A stretch of 20,438 nucleotides of DNA from Coriobacteriales bacterium (GCA_031268525.1 JAIRXA010000110.1:1-20438); one strand, 5' to 3'. Shown: positions 1 to 7,163, counted from the first letter of the stretch. Numbers and translations: made by a program. The notes: a model not told the origin generated them from the sequence alone.

Positions 1-23
1 CCCCTGTCTATACTCCAAAAGGT

Positions 24-99
24 CCGTCTACCCGTCCACCCTGTCTACCCGTCCACCCTGTCTACCCGTCCACCCTGTCTACCCGTCCACCCTGTCTAC
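24..99. repeat. 17-bp tandem repeat, about 4.5 copies
   Basis: The unit CTGTCTACCCGTCCACC occurs three times without mismatch at 41-57, 58-74 and 75-91. A copy with one mismatch precedes it at 24-40 and a partial copy of 8 bases follows at 92-99. The period is not a multiple of three and no convincing gene covers it, so it is non-coding. It lies downstream of the 3' end of the LuxR-type gene. There are no unique spacers, so it is not a CRISPR array. Copy number may vary between strains. Confidence 0.93.
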
Positions 100-109
100 T
101 TACCTACGC

Positions 110-150
110 GGGCGGTCGAAGCCCGCCCCTACACCTTGCGGAACCTACGC
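110..150. repeat. Dispersed palindromic repeat, copy 1
   Basis: A GC-rich hairpin (GGGCGG, a 7-base centre, CCGCCC; 110-128) is followed by the tail CTACACCTTGCGGAACCTAC. Related hairpin-plus-tail units occur at 12021-12072, 12088-12127 and 15215-15370 in this window. That marks a short intergenic repeat family (REP-like). It sits just past the stop of the LuxR-type gene and could act as a transcript 3' end, but no T-tract follows it on the minus strand. Confidence 0.8.
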
Positions 151-178
151 GCGACCCTATGGAACACACCGTCCCCTG

Positions 179-1645
179 TTATTGGTGACTATCGATCAGT
201 TGTAAAAGATCCTCACGTGAATTCACATTCAGTTTACGGTAGATATTCTTAACGTGACTGCGTACTGTACTGTCTGATAGGAAGAGCTTCTTGGCTATAA
301 AGGCAGGGCTGTATCCTCGTCCGATAAACAGCATGATTTCACTTTCCCGTGGCGAAAGACCACAAGAAAGTGAAAGTTGTTCGCAACGCCCCTCCAAATT
401 CTCCCCAGGAGCGCTCGAAGTCTCATCTTTTGCAGGTATAAACATTGAGTGCCAGGCCTTGACTCCCGGCGAAAGCACCAGATAGATAAAGTAGAGCGTG
501 GAGAGAACCGGTAATATCTCCTCAAAATAATCTCCAACAAGAGGGAGCTTACTGAAATGCAGGCCGATAAGCGAGATGGCCGCAAACGAGGATAGTCCCA
601 GGCCAAAGATCAAGGCCACGGGAAATTCTTGGGCATTGGCGGCGGCGGTAAAAGAGGCGAGAGCAAGAAGGCCGATGATGCCAAAGAAGACATAGATACC
701 CGGTGCCCCTATGGCCTGCGCAGGGCTGTCTGCCGGAAAGCTGTTAAGGAGTATCAAAAGCCCTACAATGCAGGGCAGAAACACCTGATAGATAAAAGGT
801 AGCAGTGGTTTCTCGGAGCGCCAAAAACAGAGCGGAGCAACTATGAAGGCAGCCGAAACGGCTCCCAAGCTTTCGGCATAGACCAAATCGAAAACCTGTA
901 CCTTGCGTACCGCCATAGTCAGAGCGAAGAGCAAAAAACCAATGAACGGCCCGACGATGACAGAAAAAAGACGGCGGAAGACTGAGACGAAAGCTTCCTG
1001 CGTCGCAGGTGGATCCCTGGTTTCGTTGGACGAAGGATCGCTCCCCCTTGCTTGCATCGAATCGCGAGAGACTTCTGTATCTGCATAAACGCGCTTATGG
1101 CTTCCTCGAGCGAGGGGGCTTACAAACCCCAACACAATCAAGACAAGGAATATCGCCAGCAGTGTGCGAGGCACAACAAACATCAGAGCGGTATTGATTG
1201 TTGCGCTGAGCGCAAAAAGGATGCCGAGTCGTAGCAGTGCATCGCGCAGCCCATAAAACGAGAAGAGGTAAGCCCAAGCTATCGTTAAGAAGACGGATCC
1301 CAGGCCACATAAAGCGCCTCCGATAAATCCCAGCATCGACGCGTGCGCTGGAGAATAGAGAAACGAATAGAACAGTAAGAGGTAGCCGATGAGGTAGGAA
1401 AGCGAAACCAGACTCAAGGCTGTCATGCGTAACTGAACCAGAGAGGATCGTCGAAGTACGGCGATCACCACGCCTGCCCCTGCAATCATCGCACAGGCCA
1501 AGGCAGTGTTCGCAAAGAAAGGCATGGTCGTTTCAAAGCCGGGGAGTGCAGAAGAAAACACCATATTGGGAGAATAGAGCGGCAGCGTCGCGAAGAACGC
1601 CACAAAGGACATACAGTCCCAAAGTGAAGGTGCCCGCCTATTCAT
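179..1645 (-). CDS. LuxR-family transcriptional regulator with N-terminal multi-pass membrane domain
   Basis: The 488-residue product has roughly 400 very hydrophobic residues, consistent with 10-12 membrane segments, followed by a C-terminal LuxR/FixJ-type DNA-binding domain. That domain starts near residue 430 with LSPRESE. Its recognition helix is around 457-472 (SDSTVRSHVKNIYRKL). A variable hydrophilic loop lies around residues 185-220. Membrane-embedded LuxR regulators of this shape are abundant in Eggerthellaceae, often beside genes for exported flavoprotein reductases. The divergent reductase at 1882 fits that pattern and is the likely target. The membrane part may sense the ligand directly, which is inference. 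The ATG at 1645 has only a weak GGGA-type ribosome site about 10 bases upstream. Domain assignment is secure; the ligand and target are unknown. Confidence 0.92.
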   Translation of the reverse strand: MNRRAPSLWDCMSFVAFFATLPLYSPNMVFSSALPGFETTMPFFANTALACAMIAGAGVVIAVLRRSSLVQLRMTALSLVSLSYLIGYLLLFYSFLYSPAHASMLGFIGGALCGLGSVFLTIAWAYLFSFYGLRDALLRLGILFALSATINTALMFVVPRTLLAIFLVLIVLGFVSPLARGSHKRVYADTEVSRDSMQARGSDPSSNETRDPPATQEAFVSVFRRLFSVIVGPFIGFLLFALTMAVRKVQVFDLVYAESLGAVSAAFIVAPLCFWRSEKPLLPFIYQVFLPCIVGLLILLNSFPADSPAQAIGAPGIYVFFGIIGLLALASFTAAANAQEFPVALIFGLGLSSFAAISLIGLHFSKLPLVGDYFEEILPVLSTLYFIYLVLSPGVKAWHSMFIPAKDETSSAPGENLEGRCEQLSLSCGLSPRESEIMLFIGRGYSPAFIAKKLFLSDSTVRSHVKNIYRKLNVNSREDLLQLIDSHQ

Positions 1646-1683
1646 ACCGATTTCATCCCAATCAGTCTTTCATCTCCTCTTTC

Positions 1684-1689
1684 ATTTTA
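1684..1689 (-). promoter_or_regulatory. Possible -10 element of the LuxR-type gene
   Basis: On the minus strand this reads TAAAAT, about 38 bases upstream of the start codon at 1645. No good -35 hexamer lies at 16-18 bases, so the gene may need an activator, or the call may be wrong. Confidence 0.25.
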
Positions 1690-1755
1690 GCTCCAAGTAG
1701 CACGCATCAGAGGGAAAAGCGCAGTCGTCCTCTGCCTGAATCATGTAATTCCCCA

Positions 1756-1792
1756 ATAATCGTGATGCTCCTTCATCAACAATTACGATTAT
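1756..1792. promoter_or_regulatory. Inverted repeat in the divergent LuxR/reductase spacer, candidate operator
   Basis: ATAATCGT (1756-1763) and its exact reverse complement ACGATTAT (1785-1792) face each other with centres 29 bp apart, close to three helical turns. The similarity extends outward as ATAATCGTRAT on both arms. It lies midway in the 236-bp spacer between the divergent regulator and reductase genes, where an operator for a dimeric LuxR-type protein would be expected. Binding is inference. The rest of the spacer (1646-1881) shows no other clear element except the ribosome site of the reductase gene. Confidence 0.45.
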
Positions 1793-1881
1793 CTCCAAGT
1801 CATTCCTGCCTCTACCATCAAACACGTTCACCAGGCTATCGGTAACTTTTTTGAGAGGCGCCGACAAGGAGGAAGAGAGGA

Positions 1882-3705
1882 ATGAAAATGACAGAGATCA
1901 ACAGACGTAAATTCCTGATGGGAGCAGGTATTGGCGCATTGGGCCTTGTGGGAGCAAGCGCTTTGGTGGCATGCTCGCCCGATCAAACGAGTGGTGACGA
2001 CACTCCTGCGGGAACAGACACAGCAGGTGAAGGATCCGCCCCAAATCAGGCATGGCGCACTCCTCCGGCAGAGATTACCAGTTTCGTACAGGAATACGAC
2101 TTTGATGCCGTATGTATCGGACACGGCTATGCGGGTCTGTGTGCCTGTCGCGAGCTGGCGGAGAGTGGTAAGAGAGTCGCTCTCATCGAAGTACAGCCAG
2201 AAGAAACCTATATGGCCATGGGCAACGAGAGCTGTGCGATCAACTCCAAGGTCCTTGATCGTCTGACTGCTTACAATCCTGTGCCGCATGTCGACCCTGC
2301 TGAGTATTTTGATAACTGGATGACCATGATCGGCAATCAGGGAAACCCTGCGCTCCTGATGAAATTCTGCCAAAACATGGGCGATGCCTCTGATTGGTAT
2401 TATGACCGTCTGACTGATGACGATTTTGCCACGCTTACACACACCGGTTGGCCAAGCGCGGGTGAGACCTGGGATCACATTCTGCCCAACATCGGCCCCA
2501 TCAAGTTTTGGCCGGGCACCTTCTCGTGTTATGGTGAATGCAATCAGACAAAGATACAGGGCTACAATCGCGAGGCGGCAAAAGATGCCGGTGCGGAGTT
2601 CTTCTTCGAAACCCGGGGCTACTATGTGATCAAAGAGGGCGATAAGGTCGCTGGCTTGGTTGCCAAGCAGGGCGAGGATTACGTCAAGTTCAACTGTAAA
2701 GCCGTGGTTGTCGCCACGGGAGGATTCTCCTATGACAATGAGATGCTCGCAGACCTGATGCCCGACCTCCACAACGCCCTGGTAGGTGACGAGGGCTTCA
2801 ACAAACCGGCTGAACCGGGAGCCTTCTCGCTCGCAAACCCGAATGCCAATGGTGACGGCGTAAAGATGGCGCACTGGGCTGGCGCTCATCTCGAAACGCT
2901 CGCGGTTCCCGGCATGAATGCAAAGCACATCCAGCCACCTGCCGGAATGACCAACTTACCTCAGGCAGTGTGGGTACGCGGCAACGGCAGGCGTTTCTGC
3001 AACGAATTCTTCCCGATCGTCGAACAGCGCGGCGTACCGAATGTCTACATGGATCGTGAACCTGTACACTGCGTCTTTGATAACGACTTTACCACCTACC
3101 GCTCCTATTATGTGCCTCAGCATGGCGGAATGGAACCCACACCAGGAGCCGTTGAGGGCTTGCGGGCAGACATGGACAAAGCGTACGCCAAATTTCAGGG
3201 TACCTGGGTCGAACCGGAACCCGATGAAGACGCCGGAGCGTCCATGGGGCCGATGATGGCTATCGATTACATCGCCGACGATACCCTTGAGGGTCTGGCA
3301 GGACAACTTGGACTGACAGGCGAAGCGGTACAGAACTTCGTTGCGCAGATCGAGCGCTACAACCACTATTGCGAGCAAGGCACTGACGAGGAGTTTGGGC
3401 GCTACAAAGAAGTCCTGTTCCCCGTTCAGAACGGTCCGTTTTATGCAGCATCCGGAAATCCGGGCCTCGGTGAGTTGATGTGCACCATGGGGGGCATCAT
3501 CACAGACGCTGAGCAGAACGCTTTGGATAAGGGCTTCAAGCCCATCCCTGGCCTGTATGTATCAGGAAACGACTGTGGTCGTCGCTTTGGAATCGAGTAT
3601 GTAACACCTACCCCTGGCGTGAGCTTGGGTATAGCCCTCACCCTCGGTCGTGAGTGTGGCAAGTCGGTAGCGAAATTCTTGGACTCAGCTGGCACCAACA
3701 GTTAG
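1882..3705 (+). CDS. Tat-exported, lipoprotein-type FAD-dependent reductase (flavocytochrome c / fumarate reductase flavoprotein superfamily)
   Basis: The 607-residue product begins with a twin-arginine signal (NRRKFL, residues 7-12), a hydrophobic stretch and a lipobox LVAC with Cys31. It is therefore probably exported folded and lipid-anchored outside the cell. The FAD-binding Rossmann motif GHGYAG is at residues 80-85, and an acidic residue ends the second strand (LIEVQ, E103). A family-typical NGRRFCNE segment and the C-terminal GLYVSGND / GVSLGIALTLGR FAD_binding_2 segment are present. There is no heme CxxCH and no FMN-binding domain, so electrons must come from a separate donor. The fumarate-binding HHTMGG motif reads LMCTMGG here, so the substrate is probably not fumarate. 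The start is supported by AAGGAGG at 1866-1872. Relatives reduce diverse organic electron acceptors in anaerobic respiration; the substrate cannot be read from sequence. Confidence 0.93.
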   Translation: MKMTEINRRKFLMGAGIGALGLVGASALVACSPDQTSGDDTPAGTDTAGEGSAPNQAWRTPPAEITSFVQEYDFDAVCIGHGYAGLCACRELAESGKRVALIEVQPEETYMAMGNESCAINSKVLDRLTAYNPVPHVDPAEYFDNWMTMIGNQGNPALLMKFCQNMGDASDWYYDRLTDDDFATLTHTGWPSAGETWDHILPNIGPIKFWPGTFSCYGECNQTKIQGYNREAAKDAGAEFFFETRGYYVIKEGDKVAGLVAKQGEDYVKFNCKAVVVATGGFSYDNEMLADLMPDLHNALVGDEGFNKPAEPGAFSLANPNANGDGVKMAHWAGAHLETLAVPGMNAKHIQPPAGMTNLPQAVWVRGNGRRFCNEFFPIVEQRGVPNVYMDREPVHCVFDNDFTTYRSYYVPQHGGMEPTPGAVEGLRADMDKAYAKFQGTWVEPEPDEDAGASMGPMMAIDYIADDTLEGLAGQLGLTGEAVQNFVAQIERYNHYCEQGTDEEFGRYKEVLFPVQNGPFYAASGNPGLGELMCTMGGIITDAEQNALDKGFKPIPGLYVSGNDCGRRFGIEYVTPTPGVSLGIALTLGRECGKSVAKFLDSAGTNS

Positions 3706-3726
3706 CACAGAAAGTTTTCAAACACC

Positions 3727-3765
3727 GCAGAGGGGCAGGATCATTCTGCCCCTCTGCTGTTGTGC
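3727..3765 (+). terminator. Strong hairpin after the FAD reductase, probable terminator
   Basis: A perfect 12-bp stem GCAGAGGGGCAG / CTGCCCCTCTGC (3727-3738, 3746-3757) with a 7-base loop starts 21 bases past the reductase stop codon. It is followed by the modestly T-rich TGTTGTGCT. The T-tract is weak, but the stem is the strongest in the window. It separates the reductase from the superoxide reductase gene, so the two are probably not one simple operon. Confidence 0.7.
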
Positions 3766-3835
3766 TACACTGTTTTATATTCTTCAAGCTCCATGTGAGC
3801 AAAGCAGTTCAACCTTTATGGATGAGGAGTTCGCC

Positions 3836-4210
3836 ATGACAGACACCGTTGATTTTGAGAATGCCGTGACCGAAATTAATGAGGGTATCCTTGAGGAAGT
3901 TCATTCGATTGAGGACATCGAGGCCGCAACGGATTTCGAGCTCAAGCATACCCCGAACATCGAAGTCGTCGAACTGGCCTCGGGTCAGCTGATCAAGGTA
4001 AGCATCGGCCTGAAGGGCATCACGCATCCACAGACCGAGGAGCATCTGATCGAGTGGATTCGTGCCTTCGATGGCACCGAACCACTCGGCACCATTACGT
4101 TCGGCCCAAACGAAACTCCCTTCGCTGAGTTTGAGGTCAAGCGCAGCGACTCACAGATCATCGTCCAGGCCTTATGCAATCTGCATGGCCTGTGGGAGGC
4201 GCGAGTCTAA
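3836..4210 (+). CDS. Superoxide reductase, one-iron (neelaredoxin / class II-like)
   Basis: The product (124 residues) reduces superoxide to hydrogen peroxide without releasing oxygen, a defence used by anaerobes. Counting from the chosen start, the square-pyramidal iron ligands are all visible: His38 (in ELKHTP, with the active-site Lys37 before it), His64 and His70 (in HPQTEEH), Cys114 and His117 (in CNLHGLW). The EWI segment after the second His pair is also typical. There is no N-terminal four-cysteine desulforedoxin domain, so only the catalytic iron centre is present. An in-frame ATG 18 bases upstream (3818) exists, but AGGAG at 3825-3829 lies 6 bases before 3836, which decides the start. 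Its stop codon overlaps that of the convergent gene at 4207. The electron donor, normally a rubredoxin, is not in the window. Confidence 0.9.
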   Translation: MTDTVDFENAVTEINEGILEEVHSIEDIEAATDFELKHTPNIEVVELASGQLIKVSIGLKGITHPQTEEHLIEWIRAFDGTEPLGTITFGPNETPFAEFEVKRSDSQIIVQALCNLHGLWEARV

Positions 4211-4641
4211 ATAGCCTGGTCTTCGTCGGAGCCCTCTTCAGGGTCCTCTTCGTCGGAGAAGTAGGCGGACAGCGCCTCGGGCTGTAGGTCCGCGGGTGTG
4301 ATATCGTAGCCGTATGCCTTTGCAACCGCGTCGGCCTGTGCTCTTCGCAGGTCGGCGCGTTGTGTGTGACCCGCCTTCTCCAAAAGCTCCGCCTCATAAT
4401 AGATGGAGCGGATCACGTAGCCTCCGAGCTGCTCGTCAAAGTTACCGATTTGCAGCATGGACACCATCGACTCCGGCGCCAGCGAGAAAAACAGGTCGCC
4501 CTCGATGTCAACGGCCTCGCCGATGACGCGTTCAAGTTCAGCGGCGGTCTGTTCTGGGTCCTCTTTCATCTGCGTCATTGCGCGCTGCATGACCTGAACC
4601 ATTTGCAGAATCATACGCATCAGATAATCATTCTGGAACAT
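4207..4641 (-). CDS. Hypothetical protein, DUF6483-like
   Basis: This 144-residue acidic protein opens with MFQNDYLMRMILQMVQVM, resembling the start I associate with DUF6483 family proteins of Gram-positive bacteria. That match is from memory, not a search. The remainder looks all-helical, with an Ala/Glu-rich middle similar to TPR-like helical pairs and a very acidic tail (SDEEDPEEGSDEDQ). No catalytic motif or membrane segment is seen and the function is unknown. The open frame extends 16 codons further upstream, but AGGAGG lies 7 bases before the ATG at 4641, and a -10-like TATAAT overlaps the upstream ATG. It is convergent with the superoxide reductase gene (4-bp overlap) and lies downstream of ruvB, probably with its own promoter. 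Confidence 0.8.
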   Translation of the reverse strand: MFQNDYLMRMILQMVQVMQRAMTQMKEDPEQTAAELERVIGEAVDIEGDLFFSLAPESMVSMLQIGNFDEQLGGYVIRSIYYEAELLEKAGHTQRADLRRAQADAVAKAYGYDITPADLQPEALSAYFSDEEDPEEGSDEDQAI

Positions 4642-4678
4642 ATTCGCTCCTCCTACCGTTCCCTCCAAAAGCAATGTG

Positions 4679-4705
4679 ATTATACGCAATGCGAAAGACT
4701 GGCAA
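4679..4705 (-). promoter_or_regulatory. Probable promoter of the DUF6483-like gene
   Basis: On the minus strand a perfect TATAAT (4679-4684) is preceded by TTGCCA (4700-4705) at a short 15-base spacing. The start codon at 4641 would lie about 30 bases into the transcript, after an AGGAGG ribosome site. The -10 is convincing and the -35 less so. Confidence 0.45.
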
Positions 4706-4711
4706 GCGTAG

Positions 4712-4732
4712 AGAAAAGACGCGAACCGTCCT
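4712..4732 (-). terminator. Weak possible terminator of ruvCAB
   Basis: Read on the minus strand, a 6-bp stem AGGACG / CGTCTT (one G-U pair) with a 5-base loop is followed by TTCTCT, 30 bases after the ruvB stop. The stem is short and the T-tract broken, so read-through into the next gene is possible. Confidence 0.3.
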
Positions 4733-4763
4733 CGCCGACATCAGATCTTCGATCGATGACCCC

Positions 4764-5861
4764 TCAGCCGAAGAGATCGTAGGGAATACCCCTGTGACGA
4801 AAAGCACGCTCGGTCGCGACGCGCCCCTTGGGGGTTCGCTGGATGAGCCCCTGCTGCAAGAGATAGGGCTCGTAGACATCCTCAACCGTCTCAGCGTCCT
4901 CTCCTAAAGCGTTCGCCAGTGTATTCAACCCAACCGGTCGACCCTGAAAGGTCTCGACCAGCACCTCAAGTATCTTATTGTCCATCGAATCAAGGCCCAG
5001 TTCATCGACTTCGAAAAATGCCAGAGCCTGAGATGCTACCTCACAGGTGATATCGTTGTCGGCGCGCACCGCGGCAAAATCCCGGACGCGTTTGAGGAGG
5101 CGGTTGGCAAGGCGTGGTGTGCCGCGGCTGCGACGCGCAATCTCAAAGGCTCCCTTGCGGTCGATCTCGACGGCCAGAATGTTCGCCGAACGAACAACGA
5201 TATCATGCAGCTCCTCGGGATTGTAATAATCGAGGCGGAAGGCGATACCAAAACGATCGCGCAGAGGGCCGGTAAGCAGGCCGGTACGGGTCGTTGCGCC
5301 AATAAGGGTAAACGGCGGTATCTCCAGGCGGATCGACTGAGCCGCCGGGCCCTTGCCGATAACGATATCGAGCACGAAGTCCTCCATCGCTGGATAGAGA
5401 ATTTCCTCGATAGCGCGGTTCAACCGGTGTATCTCGTCGATAAAGAGCACATCGCCCGCCTCAAGGTTCGTGAGAATAGCGGCGAGATCGCCCGCGCGCT
5501 CGATGGCCGGCCCACTCGTCGCCTTGATGGCGACGCCGAGTTCGTTGGCAACCACCGTAGAAAGCGTCGTCTTACCGAGCCCGGGAGGGCCTGAGAACAG
5601 GAGATGATCGAGGGTGTCGTGGCGTTGGCGAGCAGCTTCTATGAGGACAGCGAGATTCTCCTTGACCCGTGTCTGTCCAATGTAGTCTTCGAGTCTCCGA
5701 GGGCGAAGAGAGCGGTCGAGGCCGAGATCGTCTTCGGTGAGCTCGGGTGTCAAGCTGGGCGGAATTGCAGGGTCGCTGCCCACCGCCACATCATCGAGAC
5801 GGTCGAGTGCCTTCGCATCAACAGGCCCCTCTTTGATGTCCTTGGCCTCCCAGAGAGACAC
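4764..5861 (-). CDS. ruvB: Holliday junction branch-migration ATPase RuvB
   Basis: RuvB forms hexameric rings that pump DNA through a RuvA-bound Holliday junction using ATP. Visible in the 365 residues: Walker A GPPGLGKT (91-98), Walker B VLFIDE (138-143), sensor-1 region TLIGATTR (185-192), and the C-terminal winged-helix DNA-binding part ending in TPKGRVATERAFRHRG. It is longer than typical RuvB of about 335-350 residues because of an acidic N-terminal extension of about 45 residues before LRPRRLEDYIGQ. The start is GTG at 5861 with GGGAGG upstream. It begins only 2 bases after the ruvA stop, so the two are translationally coupled. It is the last gene of the LexA-controlled ruvCAB operon. 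Confidence 0.98.
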   Translation of the reverse strand: MSLWEAKDIKEGPVDAKALDRLDDVAVGSDPAIPPSLTPELTEDDLGLDRSLRPRRLEDYIGQTRVKENLAVLIEAARQRHDTLDHLLFSGPPGLGKTTLSTVVANELGVAIKATSGPAIERAGDLAAILTNLEAGDVLFIDEIHRLNRAIEEILYPAMEDFVLDIVIGKGPAAQSIRLEIPPFTLIGATTRTGLLTGPLRDRFGIAFRLDYYNPEELHDIVVRSANILAVEIDRKGAFEIARRSRGTPRLANRLLKRVRDFAAVRADNDITCEVASQALAFFEVDELGLDSMDNKILEVLVETFQGRPVGLNTLANALGEDAETVEDVYEPYLLQQGLIQRTPKGRVATERAFRHRGIPYDLFG

Positions 5862-5863
5862 GG

Positions 5864-6445
5864 TTAGCCTCCCAGCCTCTTGAGCGCATGGCGGATGAGT
5901 GCGGAAACATCGACGTCAGGGCCTTCATACTCCTGCAGAGCGAGATCGGCCTCCGCGGAAGTGAATCCCATCCCCAGCAATGCCTCCACGGCCTGTGCCG
6001 TACCGCGCGATGAGACCTGAGTTGTGGTGGCGGATTCTTCGACCGTGCTCAAAGCACCTCGCAGTTCAAGGATGATACGCTGAGCGGTCTTCTTCCCGAT
6101 GCCGGGAATGGTCGCTATCCGCATCGCATCCTCATCGTGGATCAGCTGCTGTAAAACGTTTGGAGCAAAGGACGAAAGCGCCGACAGAGCAACCTTGGGA
6201 CCGACGCCCGAAATGGTGATCAACTTCTCGAAGAGCTGCTGCTCCCGTGTGCTCAAAAACCCATACAGAGCCATACCCTCATCACGCGCAATGAGAGTCG
6301 TGAACACCATGAGCTCCGTGCCCAGCTCCCCCAGTGAAGCAAGGGAGAGAGTTGACATGCCGACGCGATACCCTACACCACCAACCTCGATGACGATACC
6401 CGTCGCGTCACGTGCGACCAACTCACCTCTGAGCGATGCGATCAT
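5864..6445 (-). CDS. ruvA: Holliday junction DNA-binding protein RuvA
   Basis: RuvA tetramers clamp the Holliday junction and load RuvB. The 193-residue length is normal. The N-terminal OB fold begins MIASLRGELV. Two helix-hairpin-helix motifs are visible (ISGVGPKVALSAL and IPGIGKKTAQRIILEL). After a Ser/Thr-rich linker comes the RuvB-contacting C-terminal domain (AVEALLGMGF onward). The gene overlaps the end of ruvC by 23 bases, so translation of the two is coupled. It shares the SOS promoter upstream of ruvC. Confidence 0.98.
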   Translation of the reverse strand: MIASLRGELVARDATGIVIEVGGVGYRVGMSTLSLASLGELGTELMVFTTLIARDEGMALYGFLSTREQQLFEKLITISGVGPKVALSALSSFAPNVLQQLIHDEDAMRIATIPGIGKKTAQRIILELRGALSTVEESATTTQVSSRGTAQAVEALLGMGFTSAEADLALQEYEGPDVDVSALIRHALKRLGG

Positions 6446-6935
6446 ACGCCAACCTCCTCAACTGGGCATGACAGATGGCAACCGCCAGAGCGTCGGCCGC
6501 GTGATCCGGCGTGGGCGTATGATCCAAACCGAGCATCGCCTTCACCATATACTGGACCTGCTCTTTGGTCGCCGTGCCGGTTCCAACGATAAGCTGCTTG
6601 ATCTGCGTAGGAGAATACTCCCCTACCTGTATCTGTTGACAGGCGGCGGCAACCAGCGCTGCGCCGCGGGCTTCTCCGGTTGCCAGAGCGCTTTTGGCGT
6701 TGCTGCCAAAATAGACTGCCTCGATGCCGAGTTCAACGGGATGGTACCGTCGGATAACCGCGCTGATCTCATCATGGATACGTCGCAGTCGGTCGGCGAT
6801 CGCCTCATCGGGCGTGGTGGCAACACAACCGTATGCCAGGGCACGACGACGTGAGCCGAGCTGCTCGACAATCCCCCAACCCGTGTGCGCGAGGCCCGGA
6901 TCGACTCCCATGACAATGAATGCGGAACTACTCAT
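6423..6935 (-). CDS. ruvC: Crossover junction endodeoxyribonuclease RuvC
   Basis: RuvC is the Holliday junction resolvase, a Mg-dependent nuclease of the RNase H fold. In the 170 residues the acidic cluster is visible: Asp12 (GVDPG), Glu72 (GIEAVYF) and Asp148, with His145 in DHAADALA. A histidine at that place matches the Thermus-type active site rather than the four-carboxylate E. coli type. First gene of ruvCAB. No Shine-Dalgarno sequence precedes the ATG at 6935. The -10 element ends only 6 bases upstream, so translation is predicted to start on a leaderless mRNA. The LexA box at 6949-6962 indicates induction by DNA damage. Confidence 0.97.
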   Translation of the reverse strand: MSSSAFIVMGVDPGLAHTGWGIVEQLGSRRRALAYGCVATTPDEAIADRLRRIHDEISAVIRRYHPVELGIEAVYFGSNAKSALATGEARGAALVAAACQQIQVGEYSPTQIKQLIVGTGTATKEQVQYMVKAMLGLDHTPTPDHAADALAVAICHAQLRRLAYDRIAQR

Positions 6936-6941
6936 GACAGC

Positions 6942-6970
6942 AGTATAGCGAACATTTGTTCGTTTGTGAA
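6942..6970 (-). promoter_or_regulatory. ruvC promoter with LexA (SOS) box in the spacer
   Basis: On the minus strand TTCACA (6965-6970), 17 bases, then TATACT (6942-6947). The spacer contains a perfect palindromic LexA box, CGAACAAATGTTCG read on the minus strand (6949-6962), matching the Gram-positive/actinobacterial consensus CGAACRNRYGTTYG. LexA bound here would block RNA polymerase. The expected start of transcription coincides with the A of the ruvC ATG. Confidence 0.88.
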
Positions 6971-7084
6971 GAGCTCATTTGGATCGGTGATGAAAAATCT
7001 GACGAAAGCCGACCCGAAAGCCGAGCCGCTGTCGCCGCTGTCGAGCAGGCAGGCGGACATCCCCGGACGTATCGTGTGCTGGGT

Positions 7085-7144
7085 GAGGCGACCAGAATCA
7101 TACTGCCGCCGAACGAGACGACCAGAGTCGTACTGCCGCCGAAC
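7085..7144. repeat. 30-bp imperfect tandem duplication between the ATPase gene and ruvC
   Basis: Two adjacent 30-base units (7085-7114 and 7115-7144) differ at three positions; both end in TACTGCCGCCGAAC. The surrounding spacer (6971-7163) also has CGAAAGCCGA twice 12 bases apart (7003-7012, 7015-7024) and a 9-base duplication GCCGCTGTC-like at 7026-7043. The spacer looks shaped by small duplications. No gene, terminator or ribosome site is recognisable in it. Confidence 0.85.
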
Positions 7145-7163
7145 GAGGCACGAGACGCACCGT

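Noticed and set aside
24..99. Possible CRISPR array
   Set aside because: The copies are directly adjacent with no unique spacers and the unit is only 17 bases.
1828..2928. Long open frame (366 codons) on the minus strand
   Set aside because: It is fully antisense to the well-supported FAD reductase, has no family resemblance and no ribosome site; it comes from the codon bias of the real gene.
179..4641. Left part as a recent genomic island
   Set aside because: There is no integrase, transposase, tRNA or attachment site, and no obvious composition break from the rest of the window by eye.
7085..7144. 30-bp duplication as a coding repeat
   Set aside because: The minus-strand frame through it (about 79 codons) has no ribosome site, overlaps the start of ruvC and resembles no protein.
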